64,000 nt of DNA, taken from the NCBI GenBank assembly GCA_017303335.1, contig JAFLBK010000001.1:687001-751000 (forward strand), in the 5' to 3' direction. The position numbers were made by a program, and so were the translations under genes. Under the pieces are notes generated by a model. The model was given only the letters and a program-made list of their open reading frames with translations, was not told where the DNA came from and searched no databases. Source of the DNA: Chitinophagales bacterium. Lineage in GTDB: Bacteria; Bacteroidota; Bacteroidia; Chitinophagales; Chitinophagaceae. Shown piece by piece: positions 42,587-50,912 of this stretch (positions are counted from its first letter, which is position 1; every line of letters begins with the position of its first letter).

Positions 42587-43111
42587 TCAGAAACTAAGTA
42601 TCCGGAAGAATTCGGGCCAGGGCCCCATTTCTTCTTTATACTGTTTGGCCATCACCCGGGTTATCTGTGCGATATGGGTAAGGTCGTGCGCCACCCAGGT
42701 GGCCAGCAGGTTGCGAAGCGTCACTTCTCCCAGAACCGGGTGCATTCCTTTTTTATCCAGGTCGGCTTCTGCCAGGTTCAACCCCCGGAACCAGTCCATG
42801 TTTTTTTTCCGGGCTGCCGAAAACGTGTCGAGCAGCTGCTGCATCGTCTTTCCGTTGCTTTCTTCGTACATGGCTGTTCGGTTCCAGCGTTCGAAGGTTC
42901 TTGCCGGGCCGAATTCCAGGATCATTTTTGCCCGGGCCGTCCAATCGGTTGCCTCACCATGAATGAGATGCCCTACTACATCATAAGGCGAAAAGGTTTC
43001 CGGACCTTCATTCGGCATGATCCAGTCATCGGGCAAACCGGAAAGAAGCGCCTGCAGTACCGCGGGTGTTCTGTCGAGGATCTCGTACGATCGTTCTAAA
43101 CTGTATTTCAT
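42587..43111 (-). CDS. DinB family protein
   Basis: A 174-residue four-helix-bundle protein of the DinB/YfiT superfamily. The three expected metal-ligand histidines can be placed: one in DVVGHLIHGE (about residue 50) and two in VAHDLTHIAQ (about 140-145). Many family members are metal-dependent thiol transferases (bacillithiol and similar), but substrates are unknown in most Bacteroidetes. Its ATG overlaps the preceding stop by 4 bases (ATGA), showing translational coupling with the DUF6265-like gene. Confidence 0.83.
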   Translation of the reverse strand: MKYSLERSYEILDRTPAVLQALLSGLPDDWIMPNEGPETFSPYDVVGHLIHGEATDWTARAKMILEFGPARTFERWNRTAMYEESNGKTMQQLLDTFSAARKKNMDWFRGLNLAEADLDKKGMHPVLGEVTLRNLLATWVAHDLTHIAQITRVMAKQYKEEMGPWPEFFRILSF

Positions 43112-43578
43112 TGTTTCTTATAATAAAAGTTTTGCCGTTTCCCGGTTTCTGTTCCGTCGTCTACAAACGCATGCAGGGAGTCGGCATTAAGCAAATGGTA
43201 TACGATGCGTTTAGGGAAATCGTGCGCCGGATTTTCGAAGCTGAACCGGGTGTCTTCAGCGCTGGTGAGTTTGAAGGCGATGGGTTGCTTATTGTTCTGA
43301 TCTTCGACGGTAGACGTATAATAGATGGAGCCATCCGTGTTGAGCGTAAGCGATACCCGTTCCGTTGTTATGGTATCATTTCCCCGAAGAAAATAACCGC
43401 GGCTCTGCAGGTGTTTTTCATTTACCTTCTTCCATTCCTCGCAAACAGCGCCCCGCTTCGTTGTCATTTTCCAGGTACCTTCCAGTACAAACAATTTTTT
43501 AAACACCCTTTCGTCGCGGGTAGTACCCGGATTCATGCCCGTGAGCAGCAGCACAACCATCAGCGTGAGAAGTTTCAT
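43108..43578 (-). CDS. DUF6265-like secreted protein
   Basis: A 156-residue protein with a short signal peptide (MKLLTLMVVLLLTGMNPGTT) and a beta-rich body: FVLEGTWKMTTKRGAVCEEWKKV, SLTLNTDGSIYYTSTVEDQNNKQPIAFKL, and FENPAHDFPKRIVYHLL. The last segment, with Asp-Phe-Pro and the Arg-Ile-Val-Tyr strand, is typical of the DUF6265 family, of unknown function. It overlaps both neighbours by 4 bases, so it lies deep within the operon. Confidence 0.7.
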   Translation of the reverse strand: MKLLTLMVVLLLTGMNPGTTRDERVFKKLFVLEGTWKMTTKRGAVCEEWKKVNEKHLQSRGYFLRGNDTITTERVSLTLNTDGSIYYTSTVEDQNNKQPIAFKLTSAEDTRFSFENPAHDFPKRIVYHLLNADSLHAFVDDGTETGKRQNFYYKKQ

Positions 43579-43922
43579 TTTTTGCTTTTTTTAGAAGATT
43601 TGGCTTTTTCATTAAACTCCAGTGCGAGCTGAAGCCAGAAATCCAGTTGTCTTTTGCTTTTAAGCGCAGCCGCATCCACGAACACATAGCCCTTCATCAC
43701 TTTGCCGGTAAAATCCATGGGCATGCATCCTTCTCTTTCCATCACCTCATCATAACGCTCCGGATCAAGTCGCACCATCAAGCGCTCCTTTTCCACACCC
43801 ACACACATTTTTTCATTCACCATAAAGCAAAGTCCACTGAACATTTTCTTTTCTTCGGTTATTGTATGGGTGGCGGAAATAATCTCCCGTACCCGGTCGG
43901 CCAGTTTTTCGTTAAATGCCAT
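43575..43922 (-). CDS. TfoX/Sxy N-terminal-domain protein
   Basis: A 115-residue protein with the TfoX N-terminal domain: KKMFSGLCFMVNEKMCVGVEKERLMVRL and MDFTGKVMKGYVFVD. A Lys/Ser-rich tail (KAKSSKKSKK) ends it. In gamma-proteobacteria TfoX activates competence genes, but stand-alone N domains are widespread and uncharacterised, so a competence role is not implied. The next gene overlaps by 4 bases and the SRPBCC gene ends 3 bases upstream. Confidence 0.8.
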   Translation of the reverse strand: MAFNEKLADRVREIISATHTITEEKKMFSGLCFMVNEKMCVGVEKERLMVRLDPERYDEVMEREGCMPMDFTGKVMKGYVFVDAAALKSKRQLDFWLQLALEFNEKAKSSKKSKK

Positions 43923-43925
43923 GGT

Positions 43926-44426
43926 TCAGGAATTAAGCATTTGCTGAAGGTTTACATCCTTGTTACGAAGGTCGATTCCGCCTTCCAGCAGGGATTTCAG
44001 GTTGGCCAGGTAGAATGTCCACCCGGTTTTACAGCCCAGGTGCCATACCCGCTTTCCTTCATCGGTATCGGGGATATTTTCCTGCAGCAGTTCCACGATG
44101 TGCTGTTGCTGTTCAAACCGGATGCGCATGCTGCAATCGCCTGCATTACCGAAGCTGAATTTCAGGAAATCCCTGCCATTGCAATCTAATATACGCCCGA
44201 ACTCCGTGGTATCGTCACTCCATCCATGCCATCGCCAGGTATAGCTGTCGTCCTTTCCGACCGGTTCATTGCCGGCCCGAAGTCGGCCATCCGGGGCTTT
44301 ATACTCACAAAACCGCAGGAACCAGAATTCCATTCCTTCCCGGGTTGACCAGCACCGGTAAATTCGTTCAGCGGGTGCATTGACATTAATGCGTACACAG
44401 AATTGCCGCCAATCATAATTGCTCAT
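43926..44426 (-). CDS. SRPBCC/AHSA1-domain protein
   Basis: A 166-residue START-like protein of the activator-of-Hsp90-ATPase-1 type: RINVNAPAERIYRCWSTREGMEFWFL, DSYTWRWHGWSDDTTEFGRIL, then VWHLGCKTGWTFYLANLKSLLEGG at the C terminus. Such domains bind hydrophobic ligands; no activity is assigned. ATG 44426 matches the family N terminus MSNYDW. A GTG seven codons earlier at 44447 would overlap the previous stop as GTGA, resembling other junctions in this operon, so it remains possible. Confidence 0.82.
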   Translation of the reverse strand: MSNYDWRQFCVRINVNAPAERIYRCWSTREGMEFWFLRFCEYKAPDGRLRAGNEPVGKDDSYTWRWHGWSDDTTEFGRILDCNGRDFLKFSFGNAGDCSMRIRFEQQQHIVELLQENIPDTDEGKRVWHLGCKTGWTFYLANLKSLLEGGIDLRNKDVNLQQMLNS

Positions 44427-44443
44427 AACGCTTTGTTTTTTGA

Positions 44444-44941
44444 TCACTGAATAGGGATCGCCTTGCTGAAATTCTCTTCCGTGGCGTCCTTACCGGTGTC
44501 GGCATCGACCCATATTTTCCAGGTTCCGTTCTCTTTTCGCAGGAACACAAAGAACCGTCCGTAGTAAACATGGGGAGGCTTCCCTTCCTGCATGAATTCT
44601 CCTTTATAAAAACCGCTTTCCCATGCCGAAACACCATTACTTATCCTTTTGTCGAAGCGCAACTCAAAGGAAAACTTTCCCTTGCGGCGACCTTGCTTCT
44701 GTGCTGTATCGACAGGGAAATATTTTTGGTAATCGAGCAGTATCCCATCATCGATCTGCACCCGCGTTATTTCCTTACTATGTACCGACGCAAAAGCGGC
44801 CTTGTCTCCCGATATAAGGTGCGCCGTGAAAGGCTTCCAAACCTGCTCATTAATCTCATTAACCCATTTGAGGCTATCAGCCTGTGCCTGAATAGTCACA
44901 GAAAGTGAGCAGATAAAAAACAGCAGCAGAATTGCTTTCAT
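44444..44941 (-). CDS. Secreted NTF2/SnoaL-like protein (DUF4440 type)
   Basis: A 165-residue protein with a signal peptide (MKAILLLFFICSLSVTIQAQA) and a single NTF2-like cone fold: LKWVNEINEQVWKPFTAHLISGDKAAFASVHSKEI, RFFVFLRKENGTWKIWVDAD. Members of this fold are ligand-binding or small-molecule enzymes; no catalytic residues can be picked. It lies 9 bases after the VOC gene in the small-protein operon. Confidence 0.65.
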   Translation of the reverse strand: MKAILLLFFICSLSVTIQAQADSLKWVNEINEQVWKPFTAHLISGDKAAFASVHSKEITRVQIDDGILLDYQKYFPVDTAQKQGRRKGKFSFELRFDKRISNGVSAWESGFYKGEFMQEGKPPHVYYGRFFVFLRKENGTWKIWVDADTGKDATEENFSKAIPIQ

Positions 44942-44950
44942 ATAGATTTC

Positions 44951-45334
44951 TTATTGAGGAATACTATGCAGGCCGATGCGGTTACCTTCCGTATCATAGA
45001 TTACAGCCATAAATCCATACTCCGGGCTTATTTCGGTTTTCGGCAGCATGATTTTACCACCAGCCGCCTCCACCCGGTCTAATATGATCTGAACATCAGG
45101 GTTTCCGTTCAGGTAAACCAGTGGACCATCGGTAGCCGATGCCTTATGAAAACCACCACTGTCGACCAGGGCTCCGCCAACCTGTGTCATCATATCGTCG
45201 AGCGGGAACATCCGCATTTTTATGTTCGGCAGGTCCATTGGAACCATGGTAATTGAAAAAATGGCTTCATAGAATTTTTGTGCCCGGTTGATGTCGGTGG
45301 TTGGTATTTCAAACCAGCTGATTGCGTGTTGCAT
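44951..45334 (-). CDS. VOC family protein (glyoxalase/bleomycin-resistance fold)
   Basis: A 127-residue protein with two beta-alpha-beta-beta-beta modules: AISWFEIPTTDINRAQKFYEAIF at the start, GPLVYLNGNPDVQIILDRVEAAGGKIMLPKTEI, then GFMAVIYDTEGNRIGLHS. The pattern is of the YkcA/CatE-like branch often called glyoxalase/bleomycin resistance protein. Metal ligands are not fully conserved, so the activity is uncertain. Gaps of 20 and 9 bases to its neighbours place it in the operon. Confidence 0.85.
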   Translation of the reverse strand: MQHAISWFEIPTTDINRAQKFYEAIFSITMVPMDLPNIKMRMFPLDDMMTQVGGALVDSGGFHKASATDGPLVYLNGNPDVQIILDRVEAAGGKIMLPKTEISPEYGFMAVIYDTEGNRIGLHSIPQ

Positions 45335-45354
45335 GCGTGAATGGTTAAAGGTTA

Positions 45355-45774
45355 TTATTTGTATTTCTGTTTCATATCCCCGAACGCGGCAGTCACGAGC
45401 TCTGCAAGCACTTTCTCATCTATATCCGCCATGGTATTCAGATACAGGCATGCGCCCGCCGTTTTATATTTACCCAGTTTAGCAAGCATTCCTTTATACT
45501 TACCGAATCCCGGCATTATATATATAGTTAGATTCGTTTTCCGCGGAGAGAAGCCGGTCATATACCAATCTCCCTCCTGTTTACTTCGTTCAGACTTATA
45601 ATGATACCTCCCAAACCCTACCACGCCATTACCCCATAGAACGGGTTTTTCTCCCGTGCAATTTTTCATCAGCTTCAGTAAGGCCCTGCAATCCCTTCGT
45701 TTATTTTCGTCAGCAACGGAACGAAGGAATTCCGTCACACTAAGCGTCGTTGCCCTGGTCTTTAATGTTGCCAT
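45355..45774 (-). CDS. DUF1801 domain protein (YdhG-like)
   Basis: A 139-residue cytoplasmic protein with DUF1801 marks: SVADENKRRDCRALLKLMKNCTGEKPVLWGNGVVGFGRYHYKSE, WYMTGFSPRKTNLTIYIMPGF, and GACLYLNTMADIDEKVLAELV. The fold is YjbR/CyaY-like alpha+beta. No function is established. It is the second gene of the nine-gene operon. Confidence 0.85.
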   Translation of the reverse strand: MATLKTRATTLSVTEFLRSVADENKRRDCRALLKLMKNCTGEKPVLWGNGVVGFGRYHYKSERSKQEGDWYMTGFSPRKTNLTIYIMPGFGKYKGMLAKLGKYKTAGACLYLNTMADIDEKVLAELVTAAFGDMKQKYK

Positions 45775-45804
45775 TTCAAAAAAGTTGTACGCATTCTCTT
45801 TACC

Positions 45805-46329
45805 TTATTTTTTGCGGCGATACTCGAGATCGTATTCTACTGTCCATGTTTTTCCTTCATCATCACTTCGCTCTCCAAGTTGCCGTACTTTATTTTCACT
45901 TAGTTTGGTAAAGGATAACCGGCGCATGAACAGTTTGCCTTGGGGCCCGGTTACCTTATCGGCGTAATACACGATTTTTCCATTGCCGGCCTCTCCCCGA
46001 AGGTATTCGGTGGTGTTCCCGGTATTGTCTGTCCAGGTTTGCTGCCACTGTCTTGTAGCTGAATTGTAGGAATTGAAGCTTTTGCCGGAATAGATCAAAC
46101 CCTGTTGCATACCCGCACTGGTCCATTCTTCCAGTATTACACAACTATCAAGTATCAGGCTTATCTTGCTGTCGCCAGCCTTGTTTCCCTTTGGGGAAAA
46201 AACTTCCCACTCGCCAATCCAGAAATCAAATTGCCTGTATTCGGGCTTACTACAAGGCAGGTTTCCTTTTTGGGAATAAACATTCAATAATTGATGGGCA
46301 AAAAAAAGCAGCAGTATTGTTTTTTTCAT
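45805..46329 (-). CDS. Secreted lipocalin-like/DUF1579-type protein
   Basis: A 174-residue protein with a signal peptide (MKKTILLLFFAHQLLNVYSQ) and a beta-rich domain: YRQFDFWIGEWEVFSPKG, SCVILEEWTSAGMQQGLIYSGKSFNSYNSATRQWQQTW, and RRLSFTKLSENKVRQLGERSDDEGKTW. The W-x-G-E-W opening is shared by lipocalin-like families such as DUF1579. It heads the nine-gene operon. The 210 bases upstream are A/T-rich and hold its promoter and that of the divergent RnfD-like gene, but no clear box was identified. Confidence 0.7.
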   Translation of the reverse strand: MKKTILLLFFAHQLLNVYSQKGNLPCSKPEYRQFDFWIGEWEVFSPKGNKAGDSKISLILDSCVILEEWTSAGMQQGLIYSGKSFNSYNSATRQWQQTWTDNTGNTTEYLRGEAGNGKIVYYADKVTGPQGKLFMRRLSFTKLSENKVRQLGERSDDEGKTWTVEYDLEYRRKK

Positions 46330-46539
46330 GGCAGCATTATTAATCGGCGTGGTAATACAGAATTCAGTATCCGTAAACTAATGTAAGCAATTACAGGTAA
46401 AATACAACTGAATTTTGATCAGCGGCGATGCCTGGTAATCATAATTCCATAAAATTTTATTTTTTCCAATCTGCCCATTTTCAGTCTGTGATGTTGTGCA
46501 AACAGCAACGACTATTCATCCTATGCGCAAATAAATTGT

Positions 46540-47424
46540 ATGCTACCTGCCCGGTTATTGAAAGACGCCCGCTATTTTCAGATTATTTTCCAAAGCATTT
46601 TTTTGACCTACGGCATTTTCGTTCTCCACTGGAAAAGTGAAACCTGGTTATATGCCACCTACTTTGCCACCAGCCTTATAGTACAATTCGCATGCGAGTG
46701 GATTGGGGGTAACAAAAACATACCGCTTTTAGAAAGATACCGGAAAGGAATTCCGTCGGTTTTGATCTCCTCCTTCGGACTAAGCCTGCTGCTGAAAACC
46801 CACGAACCGGTTGCAGCAATACTGGCCGCCACCGTTTCCATTCTTTCTAAATATATACTACGCATTAATGGAAAACACATTTTTAATCCCTCGGCGCTTG
46901 GGATTGTAGCGGCCGTGTTGCTCACCGGTAACGCCTGGATCAGCCCCGGGCAATGGGGCAGCGATGCCGTCATAGTATTTACCGTATTAAGTCTGGGCTT
47001 TACTGTAACGACAAAGGTTCAGAAAATCGACGTCAGTCTCGCTTTCCTGGGAAGTTTTGGTGGTTTGTTGTTTACCCGGCAGATCATCTACCTCGGTTGG
47101 CCTATGGACCATTTTATCCAATCAGTAAGCACCGGCAGTTTATTATTGTTTGCCTTTTTCATGATCACCGACCCAAAAACAACACCGAATCATCGTGTGG
47201 CCAGGATCCTGTGGAGCATCGGAATCGGTTGTGCAGCTTTTTACCTCGCAACCTTCAGGTTTATTAATGGCGCTCCCATTTATGTGTTGGTGGCTGCCCA
47301 ACCACTCATTCCCCTGCTTGACAAACTATTTAAAGCCAGAAATTTCGAATGGACCCCTTCAACGAAAATGACCATTCAGGAAGAGCGGTTTCTGCAAACG
47401 ATCTATTCCAAGTCAGTCATGTAA
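46540..47424 (+). CDS. RnfD/NqrB-type membrane subunit, stand-alone
   Basis: A 294-residue protein with about eight to nine membrane helices. Conserved features of the NQR2/RnfD family are the loop GKHIFNPSALGIV (about 108-120) and FFMITDPKTTPNHRVARILW (about 205-224), the latter near the region where RnfD and NqrB carry covalent FMN. The other Rnf or Nqr subunits are absent from the window, so it is not part of a complete ion-pumping complex here. It is followed 22 bases later by a DUF2330 gene, with which it is probably co-transcribed. Confidence 0.8.
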   Translation: MLPARLLKDARYFQIIFQSIFLTYGIFVLHWKSETWLYATYFATSLIVQFACEWIGGNKNIPLLERYRKGIPSVLISSFGLSLLLKTHEPVAAILAATVSILSKYILRINGKHIFNPSALGIVAAVLLTGNAWISPGQWGSDAVIVFTVLSLGFTVTTKVQKIDVSLAFLGSFGGLLFTRQIIYLGWPMDHFIQSVSTGSLLLFAFFMITDPKTTPNHRVARILWSIGIGCAAFYLATFRFINGAPIYVLVAAQPLIPLLDKLFKARNFEWTPSTKMTIQEERFLQTIYSKSVM

Positions 47425-47446
47425 TTCTTATAATAAAAAAAGCCGT

Positions 47447-48925
47447 ATGAAACAGAAAATTCTAATTATCGGGGGTCTTACCCTCCTATCCCCTTTGTTG
47501 TACTCCTTCTGCGGATTCTATGTAAGTAAAGCGGATGGCACATTAAAGAACAAGACCAGTCAGGTGATCCTGGTACGGGATGGTAACCGGAATGTCATCA
47601 CGATGTACAATGATTTCAAAGGAGATACGAAGGATTTTGCCATGGTGGTTCCGGTACCGGTTGTATTGCAAAAGGAGAATATCAAGGTGGTGGACCCGTC
47701 TATTTTCCAGAAATTGAACGACTACAGCGCTCCCAGGCTTGTCGAATACTGGGATGAAAATCCCTGCAACAGGCATATGTACGACGAGGTAGCGACGGTA
47801 GCGGATAAGTCGCTGAATAGAATGATGGCGCCAGGCAAAGCTGAATCAAGAGAAAAGGAAAGTTCAGTAAGGGTAGAAGCTAAATACCTCGTTGGCGAAT
47901 ACGATATTCTTATACTAAGCGCCAAAGAAAGTACGGGACTGAAGACCTGGCTGACCGAAAATGGGTACAAAATCCCGCCGAATGCCGAAGAAGTCCTTGA
48001 TCCATATATCCGCAGTAATTTGAAATTCTTTGTAGTAAAAGTGAATGAAAAAGAAAAGCAGAAGCTGAATAATAATTTCCTGAGGCCAATACAGATAGCA
48101 TTCAGTTCACCCAAATTCATGCTCCCGATCCGCTTAGGAATGGCAAACGCCGATGGCGACCAGGATCTGATTGTATACGCCTTTACGCGTAAAGGAAGAA
48201 TTGAATGTACCAATTACCGGAATGTTGATATCGCCAGCAACAAGAACATCCCGCTTTTTGTGCAAAAGAACTTTGGCGCATTCTATGCGAATCTCTTCAC
48301 CCAGCAATGGAAAAACGAAGGAAAAAACATTTCATTGCTGGAATATGCCTGGAATGTCACCCCCGTTAATCAACTAAAATGTGATCCCTGTGTTGGTAAT
48401 CCTCCTGCAGAACAGGACCTTGTTCAGAGTGGTGTATGGTGGCTATATGGCAAAGACTGGAATGATTACAGCGATATAGATAATGATGAGCCGGATAATG
48501 GTGACCGGAGCGTTTATTTTACCAGGCTGCACGTTCGCTACAACCGTAAATCATTTCCGCAAGACCTGATGTTCCAGGTAACCCCCAATACAGAAAATTT
48601 CCAGGCCCGCTACATTATCACACATCCCGCATCCGGCGATTTCAACTGCGCAGCTGGAAAAAAGTACCTGCAGGATTTAAAAGAACGCAGAAAAAAAGAG
48701 TTACAGGAATTGACAAGGCTTACCGGAACCGATCTAAGCAACTGGCAGGAAGACGCCATGGCGAAGAATGATGAAACCAAGATTGAAACCGTTCAATATG
48801 AAACCCTGATCCCTGTGTACAAGGAAACTTTTCCAGACAGAGATACAGGCCCGGTCGGAATTCTCTTTTTAAGCGGGCTGGTACTGGGTGCCGCTGGATT
48901 TTTACGCTGGAAAGGCATTATTTAA
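47447..48925 (+). CDS. DUF2330 domain membrane-anchored protein
   Basis: A 492-residue secreted protein. A signal peptide (MKQKILIIGGLTLLSPLLYSF) precedes the DUF2330 opening CGFYVSKADGTLKNKTSQVILVRDGNRNVITMYNDFKGD and FAMVVPVPVVL. A C-terminal membrane helix (PVGILFLSGLVLGAAGFLRW) and short tail follow, so the bulk faces the periplasm or exterior. Several Cys (NPCNRH, KCDPCVG, FNCAAG) could form disulfides. The domain function is unknown. Co-occurrence with the RnfD-like gene 22 bases upstream suggests a shared redox or membrane role. Confidence 0.82.
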   Translation: MKQKILIIGGLTLLSPLLYSFCGFYVSKADGTLKNKTSQVILVRDGNRNVITMYNDFKGDTKDFAMVVPVPVVLQKENIKVVDPSIFQKLNDYSAPRLVEYWDENPCNRHMYDEVATVADKSLNRMMAPGKAESREKESSVRVEAKYLVGEYDILILSAKESTGLKTWLTENGYKIPPNAEEVLDPYIRSNLKFFVVKVNEKEKQKLNNNFLRPIQIAFSSPKFMLPIRLGMANADGDQDLIVYAFTRKGRIECTNYRNVDIASNKNIPLFVQKNFGAFYANLFTQQWKNEGKNISLLEYAWNVTPVNQLKCDPCVGNPPAEQDLVQSGVWWLYGKDWNDYSDIDNDEPDNGDRSVYFTRLHVRYNRKSFPQDLMFQVTPNTENFQARYIITHPASGDFNCAAGKKYLQDLKERRKKELQELTRLTGTDLSNWQEDAMAKNDETKIETVQYETLIPVYKETFPDRDTGPVGILFLSGLVLGAAGFLRWKGII

Positions 48926-48967
48926 GCGAGCATTTTACCTGTTTACCTAAAGAACAAGTCACTAAAA

Positions 48968-48993
48968 AAAGAGCCAGCGAATGCTGGCTCTTT
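48968..48993. terminator. Bidirectional terminator
   Basis: A perfect 11-bp stem AAAGAGCCAGC (48968-48978) / GCTGGCTCTTT (48983-48993) with loop GAAT and A-rich left flank. It separates the DUF2330 gene from the convergent sigma-factor operon. Confidence 0.88.
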
Positions 48994-49009
48994 ACGCAAA
49001 TTAGCTACA

Positions 49010-49411
49010 CTATTTTCCACCTCCTCCACCGCCACCCGGGCGCTGGGGCCGCATGGATGGCTCAATTTCATCTTTCCATGTTTTCATCTGTGCTTCACTA
49101 AGCACTCCCTTAAGTTTCTGATCTCTTTCTTCTACCAGCTTTTGGCGTGCAGCCATCATCTCTTCACGGCCTCCGCCGCCTGAACGTATTTCTTCCATCT
49201 TCTTATCGGAATCTTTGTAAAATGTAAGAAATATCTCATCCACTTTTGTCATAACCGCAGCCTCCAGCTTGAATGCACTATCCAGTTTATCATGAACAAC
49301 CTTGAGTCGCTCCTCAGGAGTGCGGCGCTGAAAATTACCGCCACCCTGCGCATTTACAGAAGTAATGCTGACTGCTGCAGCAAAAACCATCAGAAATAAT
49401 TGCTTTTTCAT
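49010..49411 (-). CDS. Gly-rich secreted protein, Spy/CpxP-like (DUF4890 type)
   Basis: A 133-residue periplasmic protein with signal peptide MKKQLFLMVFAAAVSITSVNAQ. The central helical part (RTPEERLKVVHDKLDSAFKL, KVDEIFLTFYKDSDKKMEEI, LVEERDQKLKGVLSEAQMKTWK) follows the Spy/CpxP helical pattern in which periplasmic chaperones sense envelope damage. Gly runs occur at the start, in the middle and at the end (RPGGGGGGGK). It is the last gene of the sigma-factor operon, 61 bases after the CpxP-like gene, and may be a target or feedback sensor. Confidence 0.7.
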   Translation of the reverse strand: MKKQLFLMVFAAAVSITSVNAQGGGNFQRRTPEERLKVVHDKLDSAFKLEAAVMTKVDEIFLTFYKDSDKKMEEIRSGGGGREEMMAARQKLVEERDQKLKGVLSEAQMKTWKDEIEPSMRPQRPGGGGGGGK

Positions 49412-49472
49412 TTTTTAAAATTATTGGTTTACATATAGAGTGATCTGAATATACAAGAAAAGTATCCGTGCG

Positions 49473-49949
49473 TCATTTTTTACCTTCTCCGCGTCGGTTC
49501 AGAATCCGTACAAACAAGGAATCGAATCTGGGGCGCTGCCCGGGGGTACATAGCATCCGGATGCGTTTGAGGTGATTAAACATCCGCACTTCCATGGATC
49601 GTTGTGTTGTTGCCGATGTATCAGCCACGGCACTGATGACCGAATCGGAAAAATTGCCGGCTACAAGTTGCTTGAACTGTTTATCCTTTGAGGCCCGGTG
49701 GTTCTCGAACATCTTCCGGACATTTTCCTGGTGCCGGGAACTCAATGTATCATATTGCCTCAACTGTTCCTGGGTAAACCCAATTTCATCCCGGAGGAAT
49801 GTCGCTATCATCGTTTTCCGGTCAGGTCTTCTTTCGTTCCCAGGCCTATCTCTCTTCATGAGAAGAAGTGCAGCAAGCATTATGTTGGTCAATAACAGTA
49901 TACCAATCAGCAATACGAGCCTCTTACTACGGTTTTGTTTCTCTTCCAT
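49473..49949 (-). CDS. Membrane-anchored Spy/CpxP/CnrX-like periplasmic sensor
   Basis: A 158-residue protein: a basic cytoplasmic start (EEKQNRSKR), one membrane helix (LVLLIGILLLTNIMLAALLLM) and a helical periplasmic domain (FLRDEIGFTQEQLRQYDTLSSRHQENVRKMF, ...TPGQRPRFDSLFVRIL). The paired helices and the closing QRPRFDSLF motif match heavy-metal-resistance or Spy/CpxP-type proteins that control an ECF sigma factor in CnrX-style systems. Its ATG overlaps the previous stop codon by one base (TGATG), so it is translationally coupled to the anti-sigma-like gene. Confidence 0.72.
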   Translation of the reverse strand: MEEKQNRSKRLVLLIGILLLTNIMLAALLLMKRDRPGNERRPDRKTMIATFLRDEIGFTQEQLRQYDTLSSRHQENVRKMFENHRASKDKQFKQLVAGNFSDSVISAVADTSATTQRSMEVRMFNHLKRIRMLCTPGQRPRFDSLFVRILNRRGEGKK

Positions 49950-50287
49950 CACGGTTGTGTATTTTCAATATCGTAAATAGTAGCGACAGTATAGGAAAAC
50001 TCATCGTTGGGGGATTGAGAAAGCTGCTCAATGGGAGCTGCCTTTCCGGGTTGCCTGTTAAACACCACAACCACAGCATTAATAAAGAGAATCAGGCATA
50101 ACCCGGTTAGTAATACGGCCGGCCTACCAATAAACCAACCAGCCCGATCCCATGCAGACTCTGTATGCCTGAACATACGAGCCCGTATACGGGTCATCAG
50201 GAAAGGCTTGGCTTCTGCACGGGCAACGCCTTCCAGGCTTTCGAGGGTTTCCTCGATCAGCTTATTAATTTGTTCTTGCTTTTTCAT
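49949..50287 (-). CDS. Probable single-pass anti-sigma factor
   Basis: A 112-residue protein with a charged cytoplasmic N-terminal helix region (EQINKLIEETLESLEGVARAEAKPFLMTRIRARM), one membrane helix (PAVLLTGLCLILFINAVVVVF, about 56-76) and a short periplasmic tail. It has no zinc-type anti-sigma motif. Position directly after an ECF sigma gene, with 4-base overlaps on both sides of the cassette logic (ATGA with sigma, TGATG with the CpxP-like gene), makes an anti-sigma role likely. That role is inferred from context. Confidence 0.65.
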   Translation of the reverse strand: MKKQEQINKLIEETLESLEGVARAEAKPFLMTRIRARMFRHTESAWDRAGWFIGRPAVLLTGLCLILFINAVVVVFNRQPGKAAPIEQLSQSPNDEFSYTVATIYDIENTQP

Positions 50288-50880
50288 AACGGGTCTTTTT
50301 CCGGTTCAATAATTTTATCCTTATAATACTCCGTCAACAATTTCCTCAAATTCGTTTTAGCCCTGGCGATCAATGATTCTACCGAAACCAAACTTGTTTT
50401 CATGATCTCAGCAATCTCACGGTGACTCTGGCCCTCCAGTTTATGCAGTACAAACGCCACCTTTTGTTTTTCAGGCAACCTGTCTAAAGCCTGCAATAAT
50501 CCGGTTGCCTTTTCTTTGTTTTCCATTTGCACTCCCGGGTGGTTGAATTCAGCAGGTTGAGTTTCCTCTTCGTTACCGTCTCCGAATAATGACTGAACAA
50601 ACGCGAAACGCTTTTTACGCTTCTTCCGCTTCTCATGATCCAGCGATTTTGTTATAGTGATCCGGTAAATCCAGGTCGACAGCTTTGCATCACCTTTAAA
50701 AGACCGTATCGACTTGAATACCTGTATAAAGACCTCCTGGGCAATGTCATCGGCGTCTTCCGCATTCTGCACAATCCCTAACGCTGTATTGTACACCATA
50801 TCCTGCCATTCGTCCACCAGCCTTACAAAAGCCGATTCACTCCCCTGTTGCAGTTGCACAATTAATTCCTGTTGATCCAA
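50284..50880 (-). CDS. ECF-type RNA polymerase sigma factor
   Basis: A 198-residue sigma-70 family factor. Region 2 is DMVYNTALGIVQNAEDADDIAQEVFIQVFKSIRSF, with the -10 recognition helix DAKLSTWIYRITITKSLDH. Region 4 is LPEKQKVAFVLHKLEGQSHREIAEIMKTSLVSVESLIARAKTNLRKLL. The insert between them is longer than usual and basic (HEKRKKRKKRF). The start must be TTG at 50880: the nearest ATG upstream is out of frame and the next internal Met lies within region 2. It follows the barrel-receptor gene by 32 bases and overlaps the anti-sigma-like gene by 4. Confidence 0.9.
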   Translation of the reverse strand: MDQQELIVQLQQGSESAFVRLVDEWQDMVYNTALGIVQNAEDADDIAQEVFIQVFKSIRSFKGDAKLSTWIYRITITKSLDHEKRKKRKKRFAFVQSLFGDGNEEETQPAEFNHPGVQMENKEKATGLLQALDRLPEKQKVAFVLHKLEGQSHREIAEIMKTSLVSVESLIARAKTNLRKLLTEYYKDKIIEPEKDPL

Positions 50881-50912
50881 TATCGTACATTTAATTACCT
50901 CTTTAAAAGTAA

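Noticed and set aside
43575..43922. A competence (tfoX) regulator
   Set aside because: Only the N-terminal domain is present and the neighbours are unrelated to DNA uptake.
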